64,000 bases of DNA from NCBI GenBank assembly GCA_963575645.1, contig OY754475.1, positions 2,232,001-2,296,000 on the forward strand, in the 5' to 3' direction. The notes under the pieces are model-generated. The model worked only from the letters and a program-made list of their open reading frames with translations. It had not been told where the DNA came from and searched no databases. This document shows, piece after piece, positions 23,893-37,249 of this stretch. Source of the DNA: Xanthostigma xanthostigma. Its lineage: Eukaryota; Arthropoda; Insecta; Raphidioptera; Raphidiidae. A program made the position numbers and the translations under genes. How positions within the stretch are numbered: position 1 is the stretch's first letter; each line of letters opens with the position of its first letter.

Positions 23893-25877
23893 ATGAAGAT
23901 GGTAAGTGACTAATTAATATTTATTAATCATCCAAATTTATCCCCATTGAAGTATAAACCGAATTTTGAAATTTATCCAATTTTGTCCAATACAAATTTT
24001 GAAAACGTTCAAATAATCCGTCGAATTTGAAAATCTGAGCACAACACAATTTTAAAAACTATCAGAACTTATCTATTCACGAGCTTTTCAAATTAGCCAA
24101 TTTTGTGCAAGATATTTGATTAATTGAAAACGAACATAATTTTAAAAACTATCCGAACTTATCTAGATTAGTACCAATAAAAGCAGGTTTTAAAATTGAA
24201 ATTATATTAGCGAGCTTTCAAAATGACAAAATGCGTTTTTTTATACTTTTGTAAAAATTAATTTAGGACTTCTTTGTAAACCATCCAATTTCACAATTTC
24301 GAGGGGAATAGTGTTAAACTAAATACCTACATTAATCTGTTAGTTGTTATATTATTTACATAAAATGTCAACTATTATAAAAACCAACAAATCGATGTAT
24401 AATATGTATGATAATCTTGTAATCATGTCAAATGCCACCTGATTAAAAAGAGTAAAGACTCATAGTTAATACGAATATAAACTCATAAGGCACAAAAATA
24501 CTTTCACTTTGTTGAATTTATACGCTCTGACATTGTTATTTGTTAATTAATTTAAAATCGAAAAAAGCACCGAACAATTTTTGAAACAAAAAAAATTAAC
24601 AATACATTTAAATTACTAGCAAAGGTATATAAGTGGTAAATGTAATGTAAATAAATTATTATTCATATTGAATAATGCCAAGTGAGGTTAAAATAAGTAG
24701 TTATGAACACGAGAAGATTTTGACATTTTACATATTGAGACGTTTTTGACATTTTAATAATTGATTTTATTAAAAAAACAAATGTTTTATTATTATCGTT
24801 GTTCTGGATATTAGAACCTTACATACTAATATTTGATTTCAGGCTACCATCTAAAAGTGTATATTTTTGTAATGTTGGAAATAAATCATTATTATTATTA
24901 TTATGTTATTATAGTGACAAATTACACCATGTATAATGGACAAACAAACAAACAAGAAAAAGTAACTGGTTAATTATGAAAAGGACGAACGTTCAATAAA
25001 TTACATTTTGGGCCCTGAAGAAGTCTAAAAATTGTAGACGAAACGTTGACAAAAAAGATAAATTGCACAGGCTGAAAGGTTCAATTTTCCCACAATTATA
25101 TTGTCTATTTAATAATACAAATTATAATGTAATATTAAATTGAATAGACATTTCGATATGGCTCTTGCCATTATTTTTGTATAAAATGATCAAGTGATTT
25201 TTATTACAAAATTCCGTCATACTTCAAAGTTCGAATGACTTCTGAACAAGAACTTTACCATTCCACAAGTGAAGGAATACTAATTTAGGTAAATGTACCA
25301 TTGGAATTAAAAAAACGGAGACAAGAAAATCGACTGATCAGCATCGATCGCTTGAGCTCCAACAGAAAAAATGCTCTACCTCTAATACACTTTTTTGCAA
25401 TTTTGTAATCTACATTAAACTATAGAATATTTATTTTAATCAACTAGCTTTCAGCATAGAAATGTCACATTACAATGGTGCGCTGCTTTGGCTCGAATTT
25501 TTTCGATATTTTGACATTTTGTAATTAAAATCATTCTGAGCGTAATTATTTTTATGGTGAATTGGTTTTAGATAATGGTTTTTCTCGCCATAATGGCCAC
25601 GACGTTTGGACGTCCACAATCAACAAACGACGCTGTAGTAACTAAATATGAGAATGATAATATTGGAGTTGATGGATACAAATTCGCTTACGAAACATCA
25701 GACGGGGTTTCCCGTAGCGAACAGGGTGAAATTAAAAATTTAGGAACTGATTCCGAAGCAATTGTCGTGCGAGGGACTATTTCATGGGTTGATAAAGATG
25801 GCCAGCAATTCACATTAAATTTCGTTGCCGATGAAAATGGATTCCAGCCAGAGGGTGCTCATCTACCCAAGAAGTAG
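23893..25877 (+). CDS. RR-1 cuticle protein
   Basis: A 104-aa secreted RR-1 protein. Exons are 23893-23901 (MKM, donor GTAAGT) and 25572-25877. The signal peptide is MKMIMVFLAIMATTFG, then RPQSTND. The domain runs KYENDNIGVDGYKFAYETSDG, SEQGEIKNLG, TISWVDKDGQQ, FVADENGFQP, EGAHLPKK. It has a single domain exon, as in the genes at 16090, 18915 and 32276. The aromatic position usually in SYxY is TISW here, as in the gene at 44417 (TITW), which suggests these two are closer relatives. Intron 1 carries a hammerhead-like motif at 25011. AATAAA signals occur at about 25933 and 26307. Confidence 0.94.
25011..25052 (+). ncRNA. hammerhead-ribozyme-like motif
   Basis: CTGAAGA (25015-25021) is followed by a perfect 5-bp hairpin, GTCTA/TAGAC (23-27 with 35-39), then GAAAC and GTTG. 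This matches the CUGANGA / helix II / GAAA layout of type I hammerheads with a minimal helix III, as described in Penelope-like retroelements. Deviations are one extra A between CTGAAGA and helix II, U rather than C at the expected cleavage site, and a poor helix I (mismatch at the second pair). It sits in intron 1 of a cuticle gene. It may be a decayed retroelement terminus, not an active ribozyme. Confidence 0.4.
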
Positions 25878-28800
25878 ATCATCATAGTGTAAGACCATGA
25901 ACTCCAGTCAAGGGCGTATCCAGTCGACAATTAAATAAAATAGAAAAACAACGAACACACCATCTACAGCCAAACCAAAAAAGGACGTTCAGTAGAAGTT
26001 GTAATTAGAAGATTTGAAACCAATCTTCGCAAACTATTGTTCTAAAATTGTTTTTTAAATGGTACTCCTTTTCTTCCTAAAAAAGATTGCCCCACCACTT
26101 CCAGTTTTAGTTGGATACATTCTTGACTCCAGTAAAAGGATACTGTCTAAACTATGTTTGACTCGATTTCATTTCCACAAAAAACTGAAGAGCAATTCGA
26201 ATTATTTTTTCTATTTCTGTATTCAAAAATGGAAATCACTTTTTAAGAAAGATATAATATGTTGTGTTTTCTAAATTGTGTCCAATTTTGTAATTTTATA
26301 TTTATAAATAAACGTTTTTAATAAAAAAATATATTATTATTATTATTATTATGAAATTTTACCATTAACATCACTTTGATATGTACAATGCATGGCTTTT
26401 ATATATACAGAAGTCGAATTTAAAAAGGTCAACTACTTTATAAATATGGAAAAATTGACAAAATACTTCATAATTGATTTTGATAAAATTAAGTGCGACC
26501 AGTTCTCTGATATATTTAAATATTTTTAATCTTCAATTTCAATTATGATCAAAAATAAAAGTTGATTATCAAGCATCATAAAAGAACTTCAATGTCAAGT
26601 AAGCATTAAAAATTCTTTTTAAGGCCATTATAAATATAGAGTATCAAAAACGTGACGCACTGTTTGTGACACCATTTACAAAGTGCAAAAAAAATAAAAA
26701 AATGAGTTTCCCATCAACCATGCAAATGACAATTTTTCTACCAAAATTATTTCCAAGACTATTTTTTATCCTAGGACCTAGAGCACTTTTTTTAAGGGGA
26801 ATTAAAATTCGATATCACAATTAAACCTCGCAACAATTCAACACTCAAAAATAAACTTTATAATTAAATTCTCAATATGTCATCCTTAAGAATTTACAAT
26901 TTCAAGTCTGAAAACTGGTTATATAAACACAGTTAAATAAGACATGAAATACCTTTCTTTAATCGACAGGCGTTTTTCTATTGCCTTGAATTGAATTGCT
27001 CATGAAAAATAAATATTCAATTATGCAAGTATTTTTGTCCTGTCAGCTAATTCAAGCTTTATTGAAAGTGTTAAAGGAAAACAAACTAAGCCAGAGTTCT
27101 AAAAAAAAAATTCACCCCAAAATCAAAAAATATTAGAAGTATTCAGGAAAAAAAATAGGAAATATTTTCCAGTGGCTTAACTCGGTCTTCCGATGAATAT
27201 TCTATTTATTATGGGGACATTGCTCTATTAATTTATTTACTTATTCTTTGAATTTCGTAAGTATGCAATGCAAGCTTCTGCTCCTAACAACATAATACTA
27301 CGAATTATAATTAATTGATGTTTAAGCAATGATATTAATTTTTCCTCATTCTTTGTAAGTGTAGAACTTTAACTTCTAGTCGTGTTGAAATATAAACCAA
27401 CGGCAATTTTTTAAAAATTGTTGCTTTTTACCACTCAGATAACATTTTTTGTTTCAATTGAATAGCAATATTTATTGTACTACACCATTAATAAAATAAT
27501 TGATCATACAATGCTATTTTGCTTTGTTTTCCCGGACAAGTTTGATTGTTGCCTCTCTGGTAAAATCATCGCCACTAAGAAAAGAACAGCTTGTTCGTTT
27601 GAAACCGCTTTCTTCGTCTTTCAGGTGGATCATTTTTTTTTTAATTCTATACGGAGCATTAGAGAACTTTTGGAAAAGACAAAATGTAGAAACATTTTAA
27701 AGATTATGACACTGTTACAAAATCAAACTAATATAATCATAAACTAAGTGAAATAACATTTATGGATCCATATTGTAGACTCGTAAGGAGTGCAATTTGA
27801 AATTGATGATTCTACGGTGACACTGTTGATCAGAATAAAAGAATGAAAAAAATCATTGTCACGCCTACTTCAACAAAAACAATTTAATTATTCGTACAAG
27901 AATAAAAAAACTGAGGTGTTTAATTTTAAACGGTTTGAAGATATCAATGTTGTTTAATTGACTAGTTCTGAACTAAATAATATCGATAATCGACATTCTT
28001 TTATTACAACCCGAGGCATTTTTAACATAAAACAGAGCAATTTAAACCTTGACTTCATAAAAAAAATGATGACGGGTTATGCAATGTCGTCTGTATGATG
28101 ACCAGAATGGTCGTGAATTTAAAAATAACACATGCAACTTATTAATCAACACTTTCTAACTGTACTTAGATGAGTGTACAATAAATCTTCACTTGCAGTC
28201 TCAATACTATTAAAATAAATATATGATGCACTCAATCCATTACGAGATTTCAGCGAAATCTTTATTTCTGCACTAGGCTTTAGATTTGTAAAAATACATT
28301 TTCTTTGAATTTATGTAAAATCATACCTTCAAGTATTGGTTATACAATTAATCGACGCTCTTTTGTCGAGTTTTGTGGAGCCATGCAGCGTTTCGTTACA
28401 CTTTCAAATCGCATGCTCTCCAGTGCGCAAAAAAGTTCTATTTTTAAAATAAACCCTGTGTCCTGGATTATTGTGGAAATTATTTAGGAAATGCAAGAGA
28501 TCCGTTCAGTGTATTCCAATGTTCCCATTTCTGTACCTACGACACGTAATAAAAGCACTTGCGTTAACAGAAGATGAGAAATAGTACAGCAATTTCAATA
28601 CATTTCTCAATTTGGACATGGTCGAAGAATGTAACACACGATTGTGGTCAAAGAGAGTCTTTCATAATGAATTGCTAAAAATAGCACACATGTAGTCGGG
28701 ACTCGGGCGATGTACCGTACAAGAGTGTAAAAGCAGGAAGAATGTTCAAACAGTTTATCGAAACAAGAATTAGATCTCTTGGAAATAATACTATAAAACC

Positions 28801-31800
28801 AAGATTTACTAATATTTGTCTGCTGTAGTCCAGATTATTTAAAAGACAAATTTCACAATGAAACTTGATCATTCCCTAACATTCCTAAATGAAATGAAAA
28901 TCAATTTTGTTGTTATTTTAGTTTAAAATAAATATTTATTATTAAAGCAGTTTAAATAGCTCTATTTTGGATTTTGAAATTTTTGAAAGAATTTTGATCC
29001 AGTGGAACCAACGAATAAAAATAAAAACATCACTTTTAAATCGAGAATTTATTGAAATTTGATTTCAGAATCATGCAAGACTCAAAATTTTAAACTTGAA
29101 AATTTTGAGAGTCACATAGTTGATATTTTCACTGAATTTGTTACATCTTAAAAATGCCGAATTCCAACACCACATACCTACAATTTTTTTAAATTTTAAA
29201 TTAACTATACCGACTGTCAATTAATTATTATATAGCTAATAATAAATCCCTTCGAAATCCAAGAGAAAAATTTATATCATAATAGCTCAAGTATTCTGTG
29301 CAATTATTAATCCTCAGACACATCATTGACAATCGTTATGAAATTGATTAAAAGAAATCATGTGATGCATCCCACACAAAACTTGAAAAAAAAAATCTTA
29401 TTCAAAACTCGCAAAGGCGTGGTAAACAGTTGACAAACACTCAATTAACAATAATTACGAAAAGACCAAACATTACGTTCAATAAATTAACTTGAACAGA
29501 AATGATGTAATATATTACGAGTTAATATAATATGGACATTTAGGCAAAGACACATTTTAGACGAAACGTGATGTTAAATAACTAAGAAGGCATACGCCGA
29601 TTTCTTTAGTAGCTTGTTAGAATTGTTTTTTATTTATGTTTTTTCGTGGTCTTTAAAACTATTTTAATTAAACTAGAAGTTATCTAAGCTTAAAATAAAA
29701 TTTATATTTTCAAGTTATTATCTGACAAATAACAATGATACTATTTATGCAAACATTAGAAGAGCTGAGGGCTTGTAAAAGAGGATATGTGAACCTGCAC
29801 GACTACACGCTCGACTATTGCCAAGCCTGAAAATGTTCTAAAAAATACTATACCTATTGACAAATAAAGTTTTGATTTTATCAACTCGATAATATAGTTT
29901 CAGATAAAAATTATGAAGTAATGATTCAAGATAAGCAAAGAAAAGGCACGGGTTGTATGACTGAGATAGAAAACTGTCAAAAAACGTAAATTTGAGTTAT
30001 GTGATATTCAACAATAATATTTTTGAACTTTTTTTTTAAATAAATTGAATATCATGCCACCATAATTGATAATAGGTACTTTATAATTACTAACATTTTA
30101 TTTGTCAGTATTCAAAACTTCGGAGAAAAATTCTAAACTTTAATCCCAATATCAAACTAAATTATTCTAACCGTTTGTTCCAAGCCACCAAACATTTCCC
30201 GAAAAAAAAAAAACACATTTCCAAAAATACAATATAAACGAAAACTGTCAATTCTGATGGCATTTCTCGGGTATACTGTTCAAAACATTAAGCGCTGATG
30301 ACGGACTTCAATTTTTAAGTAAAAATTTAATAACTTCTGGTCAATAAGCATTGATAATCAGGAGTCGTGGTCAGTTTAATAAGACTTGATCACGTGTTCA
30401 GCGTTCATTTAAAGTGACATTCAAGACATTCCAAACGGACCAAGATCATCTTCACACTTGAAGGTAAACCGACGGCCTATAATTGCGAGTGGACTAAAAA
30501 GAGATGCATTGCTAGAAATGTCATAGTTGTTCTGTGTTAACTGAACAGAGATGGAAAGAATAAAATAATGTCAACGTGTAAAAGAACACGGATTCTATAA
30601 TAATTCTTCTCCTACGAAACATTTAGAAGAATAGTAATAATATAAGATAATTCACAAATTAGAATGAGATGGACAATCAAATGTCAGATCAATGGAATCT
30701 AATAATGTTCATCGCGTGTAATTATGTTCCTTGTGTGTATATACTCCGATCACTAAACGGGGCTAGTGTATTTTGAGCTCGACCGAAAAGGACAGTTCTC
30801 TAGAAAATCGAGAATGTTGAAGTTGTAAAACAGTTTTCCTCAATTTATCATTTTTGGTTCACAGAATAATTCCGCCTTATATAAAGCACAACTTTGCTTT
30901 TTTGGGCAAAAATTTTAGCTTGATTTTAGCCGAAAACCAAGTTTTAAAATTATGGTCGAAGCTTTGGTCGGATTCCGATTTTTCAATACCTTTTGAAAGT
31001 AAATTAAAATGTTGTATTGGGCAATCAGCTACGACAATAGAAGTTGATAATAATTTGGGTCAATCTAATGTCAGATGAGTATCTGGAAATGAGAATGTTA
31101 AGATAAGATAAAACCAAAGCAAGCAGAGAATAAAAAGCGCGGCTGTATTATTGGGTGGACTGCATGAAAAGCTTCATTGACGATACCAATGGAAACATCA
31201 CTGATACGTTCTAGAAGTATTATAACAGAAATAATCCAAACTCGGATGACCTTTGACCAATTGTTAATTTCATTAAAGCGGAGAACATTATTTCGCTTCA
31301 GTAGCTACGGAAATCTGCACGTTTTTGTTGCGATCTGCCAAGCGTAATTACAAAATAATGTCAAACATTATCTTGAATAGATATTATCCAAGAACTTGAA
31401 TAGCTTTAGAATTTAAAGATTTCTGAGTATATATAATAAATAATGAATCATTGAAGCGATACACTCACAATTAATGTTTACGTGGATTTAATGAGAATTT
31501 TTGAGTTCATAAAATTAATTAAATCTCCTTTCCACAGTTGGGAAGTTCGTAAAGTACTTTATAATCAGAGATAATTGTGAATTCACGATCATACATTTAG
31601 ACAGTAAAATATAATAACATATTATCATTTTGGAATTAGACATTATTATCTTTTTTAATATTTGAAACTTTCGTTTCTTCAAACTTGGAACTTGAGATTT
31701 TGTAAATTCTTTTTCTTTTAATGTTAGAACAGAACGCCTTCTTTCAATTCAATTAAAAACAACTAATGAGCAAAGGGCATCAATGGAACTACTCTTCTCC

Positions 31801-32168
31801 GCACCACGTTTTGGTGCGCCCAAATCGCGCTTCTCAGGTTTGTTAAATATCACATTGATGACTATTTTCTTAAGAATATGCTCAACTTCGTTTAGTGGGA
31901 ATAAGGCGATCTATTCTTCAGTTTGATTAAAGCAATCCGACTATACAATGAAAGGTCGTGCCGTAAGACAAAAAAAAACTACTATCACCGATGTAGCTAT
32001 ATTCAATAATGTATAACTGGTCACAAAAAATACTACATTTACATTAGTTAATATGCTGAACAATCAGATAGAGGAGGTAAATAACTGTCTTATCCTCTTC
32101 TAAACCCACCACCCGTTCCTCCTCTGTCAATGAAGTTGAGGATTATATTATCACAAAACACAGATGAG
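25878..32168. other. 6.3-kb intergenic stretch, no gene recognised
   Basis: It begins with the 3' UTR of the fifth RR-1 gene and an ATT microsatellite at about 26328-26351. The rest is AT-rich DNA with only short chance ORFs. I see no further cuticle exon, RNA gene or clear transposon. Confidence 0.45.
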
Positions 32169-32176
32169 TATAAAAG
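32169..32176 (+). promoter_or_regulatory. TATA box of the sixth RR-1 gene
   Basis: TATAAAAG lies 107 bp before the ATG at 32276. Confidence 0.7.
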
Positions 32177-32275
32177 AGATGATTACCCATTCCAAACACA
32201 ACATTCGCAGTTTGAATTCCATCAAACGAATCAGTTTTTAAACGTTATTACTTAACAAAAAAAATCAATTCCATC

Positions 32276-32947
32276 ATGAAGATGGTAAGACATCATTATT
32301 TGAATTGCATAATTTGTAAATTGTTCTTTTTCACTTTTTGTTGTGTTTGAACCTAGTGAAGTACACTTTTCGTGAGTTTTCAACAGTTTAAAAGAATAAA
32401 AAAAGTCTTATGAAACTTGTTGTGTTTCGAACAAGAACAGTCAAAATCTCAAACAGTTACGAGATCAAAAATTGGGTTTTTGATTTTTTTGCGGCTTTCA
32501 CTTTACACTAATTCGATTAAATTAGTGTATTTAGAAAATAAAAAAGCCTTCATTGATTGTTTTCAATTTTTATCATTCAAGCAATCCTGTTGTGTTATTT
32601 TTGTGTAACTAATAATTATTTATTTATTTTCCCAGATCATTGTTTTCGCTGCCGTTTTGGCCCTCGCCTGCGCAAGACCACAACAAAACCCGAAAGATGT
32701 GCAAATCCTCCGATATGATAACGACAATATTGGAGTAGATGGCTACAAATACAATTATGAATTATCCGACGGTAGCACAAAGGAGGAAGTCGGCGAACTC
32801 AAAAACGCAGGAACCGACGACGAAGCCATCGTTGTCCGAGGATCTTTCAAATACGTCGGTGACGATGGTGTCACTTACACCGTAACCTACATTGCTGACG
32901 AAAATGGCTTCCAGCCCCAAGGCGCCCATCTTCCACAAGCTCCTTAG
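32276..32947 (+). CDS. RR-1 cuticle protein
   Basis: A 106-aa secreted RR-1 protein with the most regular structure of the cluster. Exons are 32276-32284 (MKM, donor GTAAGA) and 32636-32947, with a short intron of about 350 bp. The signal peptide is MKMIIVFAAVLALACA, then RPQQNPKD. The domain runs ILRYDNDNIGVDGYKYNYE, KEEVGELKNAG, SFKYVGDDG, YIADENGFQPQGAHLP, ending QAP. Its coding exon is visibly richer in G+C than the flanks. There is no domain-internal intron. The exon 1 sequence (ccatcATGAAGATG) is nearly the same as at 23893, supporting a recent duplication between the two genes. Confidence 0.95.
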
Positions 32948-34822
32948 ACGATCACCGGATTAGTTCAAAACACAATTGCAATTCCAAAATGATTTTTTTA
33001 TAAACTTGGTATACGGCATTTATCTGCTCATCTAATTTTTTTGTAACTAATTCATACGTTATTCGTTTGTGTTCATCAACACAAACTTGGAACGGATTAA
33101 GTGGTTACAATTGCCATATTCTTGCCATGAAGAATTAGATGACCAACAAAATATTATATTGTTCTAATTTCTTAGTCATTTTCTTGTACACCATTCTGGT
33201 CTCAAAATGTTTTTCAGTTATTGTACAGTTTTTATAAAATTGTTATATGAATGTTGAAATGGTTTTTTATATAATTTATATAAAAAAGTTGTAAATATAC
33301 ACACTGTCAAAGTTATATTTTTTTTTATTTTATTCCACCACACCAATAAAAAAATCCAGATTTTGAAAATCGTATATTTTGAGTGTGAAAACACGAGATG
33401 AGAGTGAAAAAAAAACAACAAAAAAAAATCGAAAACATTTTTTTAAGTGTCTAGGATTAGAAAAGAAAGAGAGAAATTCACAATGAGTCTTTGATTAGCA
33501 AATAATTAAACACAATTTGTCAAAAATAAAACGTTGAGAAAAAGTTGGGACAGGTACATATTTTCAAAAGTCTTAATCTGTTATACATATAGCGAATTCA
33601 ACTATTTAGGATTAAAAAAAATCTATATACATTATTATTACAATATTTACAATAGAATATAATGGCGAAAAAAAATATAATGTAAATAACTTCTTTATTT
33701 ACGCGAGTAAAACACATACATTTTTTCGTAGCCGTGAAAATATTTTTATTAATTGGTTTTATAACAGAGACTAACAAAAAAGATGCGTAAATTTACCGAG
33801 GAAAGCAACAAAATAAAAAAAGACTACTTATTTTGTCTTAATTTTGAATATATTTTGAATTTTTTTAAATAACCATTTTTCTTAGCAATAGATAATGGAA
33901 AATAAATATGAATTCATAAATTTTGGAATTTTTAATTAAAAAAGTGTTATTCGTTCTCGACTCAGCTTTGTTCAATATCGTGTTTTTTTAATTAAACAAT
34001 AATATTAATTTACTTTTCTGAACTTAAACATTCCACTGAATTACTGACGTGTCTTACACCTTAGACCAGTTTGTCTGAAATTTAGCAGATTATGTGTATC
34101 ACCTAATAGACCTCTAACTATTAAAAATAATGGCACAAAGATGTGAATCAATACAATATAGTATATAGATCCCACAATTGATTGTAACTGTATTAAAATT
34201 GTTCTGAGAGCGCCTCGAAAGTTCACAAACGTATATTGAAGATTTATAGGTTACTACACAAATTATCTTATTAAAATTACATAAGTTAGTGAGATTGTAC
34301 ACAATCGCTGCACAAATCAACGCCAGCGGAAAATCTTGACAACATACAATGCTTTCAAAAAAAAAAAATAGCAGAAATTCAAAATAGAACATCCTCACAA
34401 TAGTGTGGAACATTTTGGATTCAATGCAACTTAATAAAGTCACAGGCTTTTGGGGATAACATTCCAATCCTGGGCATACAAGTAATGACAAAACAAGTAT
34501 GATTTTCTTTGAGAAATTACATTAGAACAAACTCCATTCGGCTCGAATCGACACGAAGCAAGTGTATGTGTCAATAAAATAAAACTACGAATCGAAAGGG
34601 TCTGATTCCTTAAAAAGCTAAGCCAAAGAATGATTGTAAAAACATTTATTTTAATGAAATCTTTAGCGATATCAGTTTTTATGATAGATCTGTAGTAGGT
34701 GCAATTATAAGATAAACTATATTAATGCTCCGGATCATTTGGAAACGTGATTCGTGAATTTCTCCACCCGGCAGAAACACAGACATTGCAATGAAAAGAA
34801 AGCAACAATAGCTTCCAGGTTA
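32948..34822. other. intergenic, no gene recognised
   Basis: 3' region of the sixth RR-1 gene, then AT-rich DNA with no supportable gene. Confidence 0.45.
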
Positions 34823-35035
34823 ACGAGATCGAAAATAAGGATGGGTTATTGTTATTTTATTATATTATTTGGTCTAAGCTTCTAGAGACAGCAATACGAG
34901 ATCGAAAATAAGGATGGGTTATTGTTATTTTATTATATTATTTGGTCCATTCTTGTTGACACAGCTAAACGAGATCGAAAATAAGGATGGGTTATTGTTA
35001 TTTTATTATATTATTTGGTCTAAAGTCATTTTTGT
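34823..35035. repeat. 73-bp tandem repeat, 3 copies
   Basis: Units starting acgagatcgaaaataaggat at 34823, 34896 and 34969. The first about 48 bases of each unit are identical and the last about 25 vary. The array ends about 180 bp before a hammerhead-like motif. Confidence 0.92.
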
Positions 35036-35211
35036 GGAAACAGCTATTAAATACACACAAACGTGTGATTCTCGCTTCGTAATTGAGCAAAAAATTGAAT
35101 TTCAATATTCTCAAAAAAAACTTACGAGACTAGAAGGCCGCAAAATAGGTCCAATAACATAAAATATTTAGGGTTGTTGTTTTCGTCCATGTTATTAAGT
35201 ATTAATAAATT

Positions 35212-35252
35212 AATGCCTGATGAAGTTGAAAACTATCAACGAAACGTTGCAA
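35212..35252 (+). ncRNA. hammerhead-ribozyme-like motif
   Basis: CTGATGA (35217-35223) is followed by a hairpin, GTTG (225-228) pairing with CAAC (237-240) across loop AAAACTAT. Then come GAAA (241-244) and CGTT. Helix I can form three pairs next to the core: TGC at 35214-35216 with GCA at 35249-35251. It matches the 25011 motif in layout, including the extra A after CTGANGA and the ending GAAACGTTG. It is best explained as the terminal part of a Penelope-like or other hammerhead-bearing retroelement. Activity is unproven. Confidence 0.45.
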
Positions 35253-37249
35253 CATTTAAAAAACTAATATCTATTTATTTAACTTGACCAAGTAACCGAT
35301 AATCTATAATTAATATAAAATATTTAATTCGCGATATTTTTTAATTTATATTGATTACTCGCTATTTGATTATTATTTATTATGATTGATTGTCCAATGA
35401 TGGCATACATTACAAGACAAATTTTATTCAACTGGACCCGTCAATGCCATGTTTGTAATAAGCAAGCCTATTCTTTAGAAACATATACTTGTCGTAAGGT
35501 TTTCAGGTGGGAGCTTCAAAGAATATCCGCATCATGATAGTCTTATAATTTACAAATATTTAAGAGAACTTCGAAAGTAGAAAATAACTAATCCCTGGTC
35601 AAAAATCATATAATAAGCACAATGAAAAGATTCCTTTCAACATAAAATTGCATGGCAAAATCCATACACAAGTATGTTCACTCGAAATGTGTACATTCCA
35701 CATTTACATTTATTACCATATAAGGGAAGTCTTCTCACAAGTAATCTAGTGCCCTGAGTTACTGCAGAAAATAGTGAGAAAATGCAAAAGATCTGTTTTT
35801 TCTACTTTAATATCCATACTGTCCGTAACAACAATAATAATAATTATCACAACAATTTGCAAGTAAATCGACTGCTCATTCAAAAAAATAAATACACAGG
35901 ATTGAAGTTCGTAGCTTCGCTCGACATCAAGAACTGAACTAAACAGATTGATATTTGCATTTTTTTAACAAAAAAAATATATATATATTTGTTACGCAGA
36001 TGGTGTACTAATTAATGATGAGTCAAACCTATAAAATTACAGATTCTGGGCTACAGTGGGTTATAAATATCAAATCAGATTGAAATAATGCATAAAAAGT
36101 GACAGGTATTTTCAATGTACACGTTTTCTTTAAACACCAGGTATACTTTCTTCGAATACTTCCTCGAAATATTATAAATAATAGACTACCAATATAATTT
36201 TATATGCAAATTAAATAATATTTATGTTGTGTCATAAGTTATGTAGAACTACAAGTTTTGAAATAATAGAATGGATTTTATAAATTTTCTGCTCAAACAC
36301 GATATGTTAACATGAATAAGGGACTCCGGTTTTGACATTTCTAACGCCTTTGATTGAAGACATAAACATTATTATAAATATCCCTCAACCGTATAATATT
36401 AGTTAATGGGGCTAAATGCGTTAGTTTTCGTATAAAAAAAGCATAAAAAATTATCAAAATATCATATTTTAAATAAACGAAAATCATGGAACACTCAATG
36501 TTCTTTTAATTTTTTTTATATTCGTTTCCGAACTGGTAGGAGAACTTATTGCAAAAATAAACAACAGTTAATTAATATACGTGCAAAAAATATATTATAG
36601 AATTTAATTTCACAAATCTTGATTCCTCCACTTGAAAAATAGACTAACTTATCCATATCTAAAGTTGCGTGGGCATGTTGTGACATCAAAAAAGACTTTT
36701 TTTGTCCTGGAAAAGAGTTACCAACATATTAACGGACTTTAGGTCACATGTAGGTGACATTTTCTCCTTTTTTGCGATGTGGTGCGATCATATAATTGCA
36801 AATTTTAACTACCCTTGTGTTAAATCCTTTCTTAAAATGAAAATGTTTCGAAGGGGTAGTAAGAACAAACTTTGTACTATGTTTACCTTTTGCAAAGAGG
36901 CAATAAATTTTTAGCCAAAATGACATTACCCGAAAATGTGTCTACCTGGAAGGACCAAACTTAAAAGTGTACCGTGTAGGATATTTCTAATTTCACAGAA
37001 AATGTTTACAAAAACTTATGTCAAAGATTGTCGACGTGTGTAAGTTTTTGAAATATAAAAATCAGGGAAAATCGAAATAATTGAATGTTTGTCAGGAGAG
37101 TTTCTGCAAAAGAAATTTAGAAAGTAATTTCAAAGTTTACACAGTATTGAAAAAAGTGGCTAGTTAAAACTTGAGATAATATGGAAGAAAAATTCAATTT
37201 GACAAGATTGTGACACAAATTTAGAGAAATTATAAATTAAAAATCAACA
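35253..37249. other. intergenic, no gene recognised
   Basis: AT-rich sequence up to the Rho GTPase start codon. No ORF with family or splice support, and no clear TATA box just before 37250. Confidence 0.45.

Noticed and set aside
24840..24910. Possible SINE or LINE tail ending in ATT repeats
   Set aside because: Only an AATAAA and a trinucleotide run are visible; no promoter boxes, body or target-site duplication.
34114..34491. Minus-strand hydrophobic ORF of 125 codons
   Set aside because: Low-complexity AT-rich translation with Cys and Phe runs, no ATG-supported structure, no recognisable domain.
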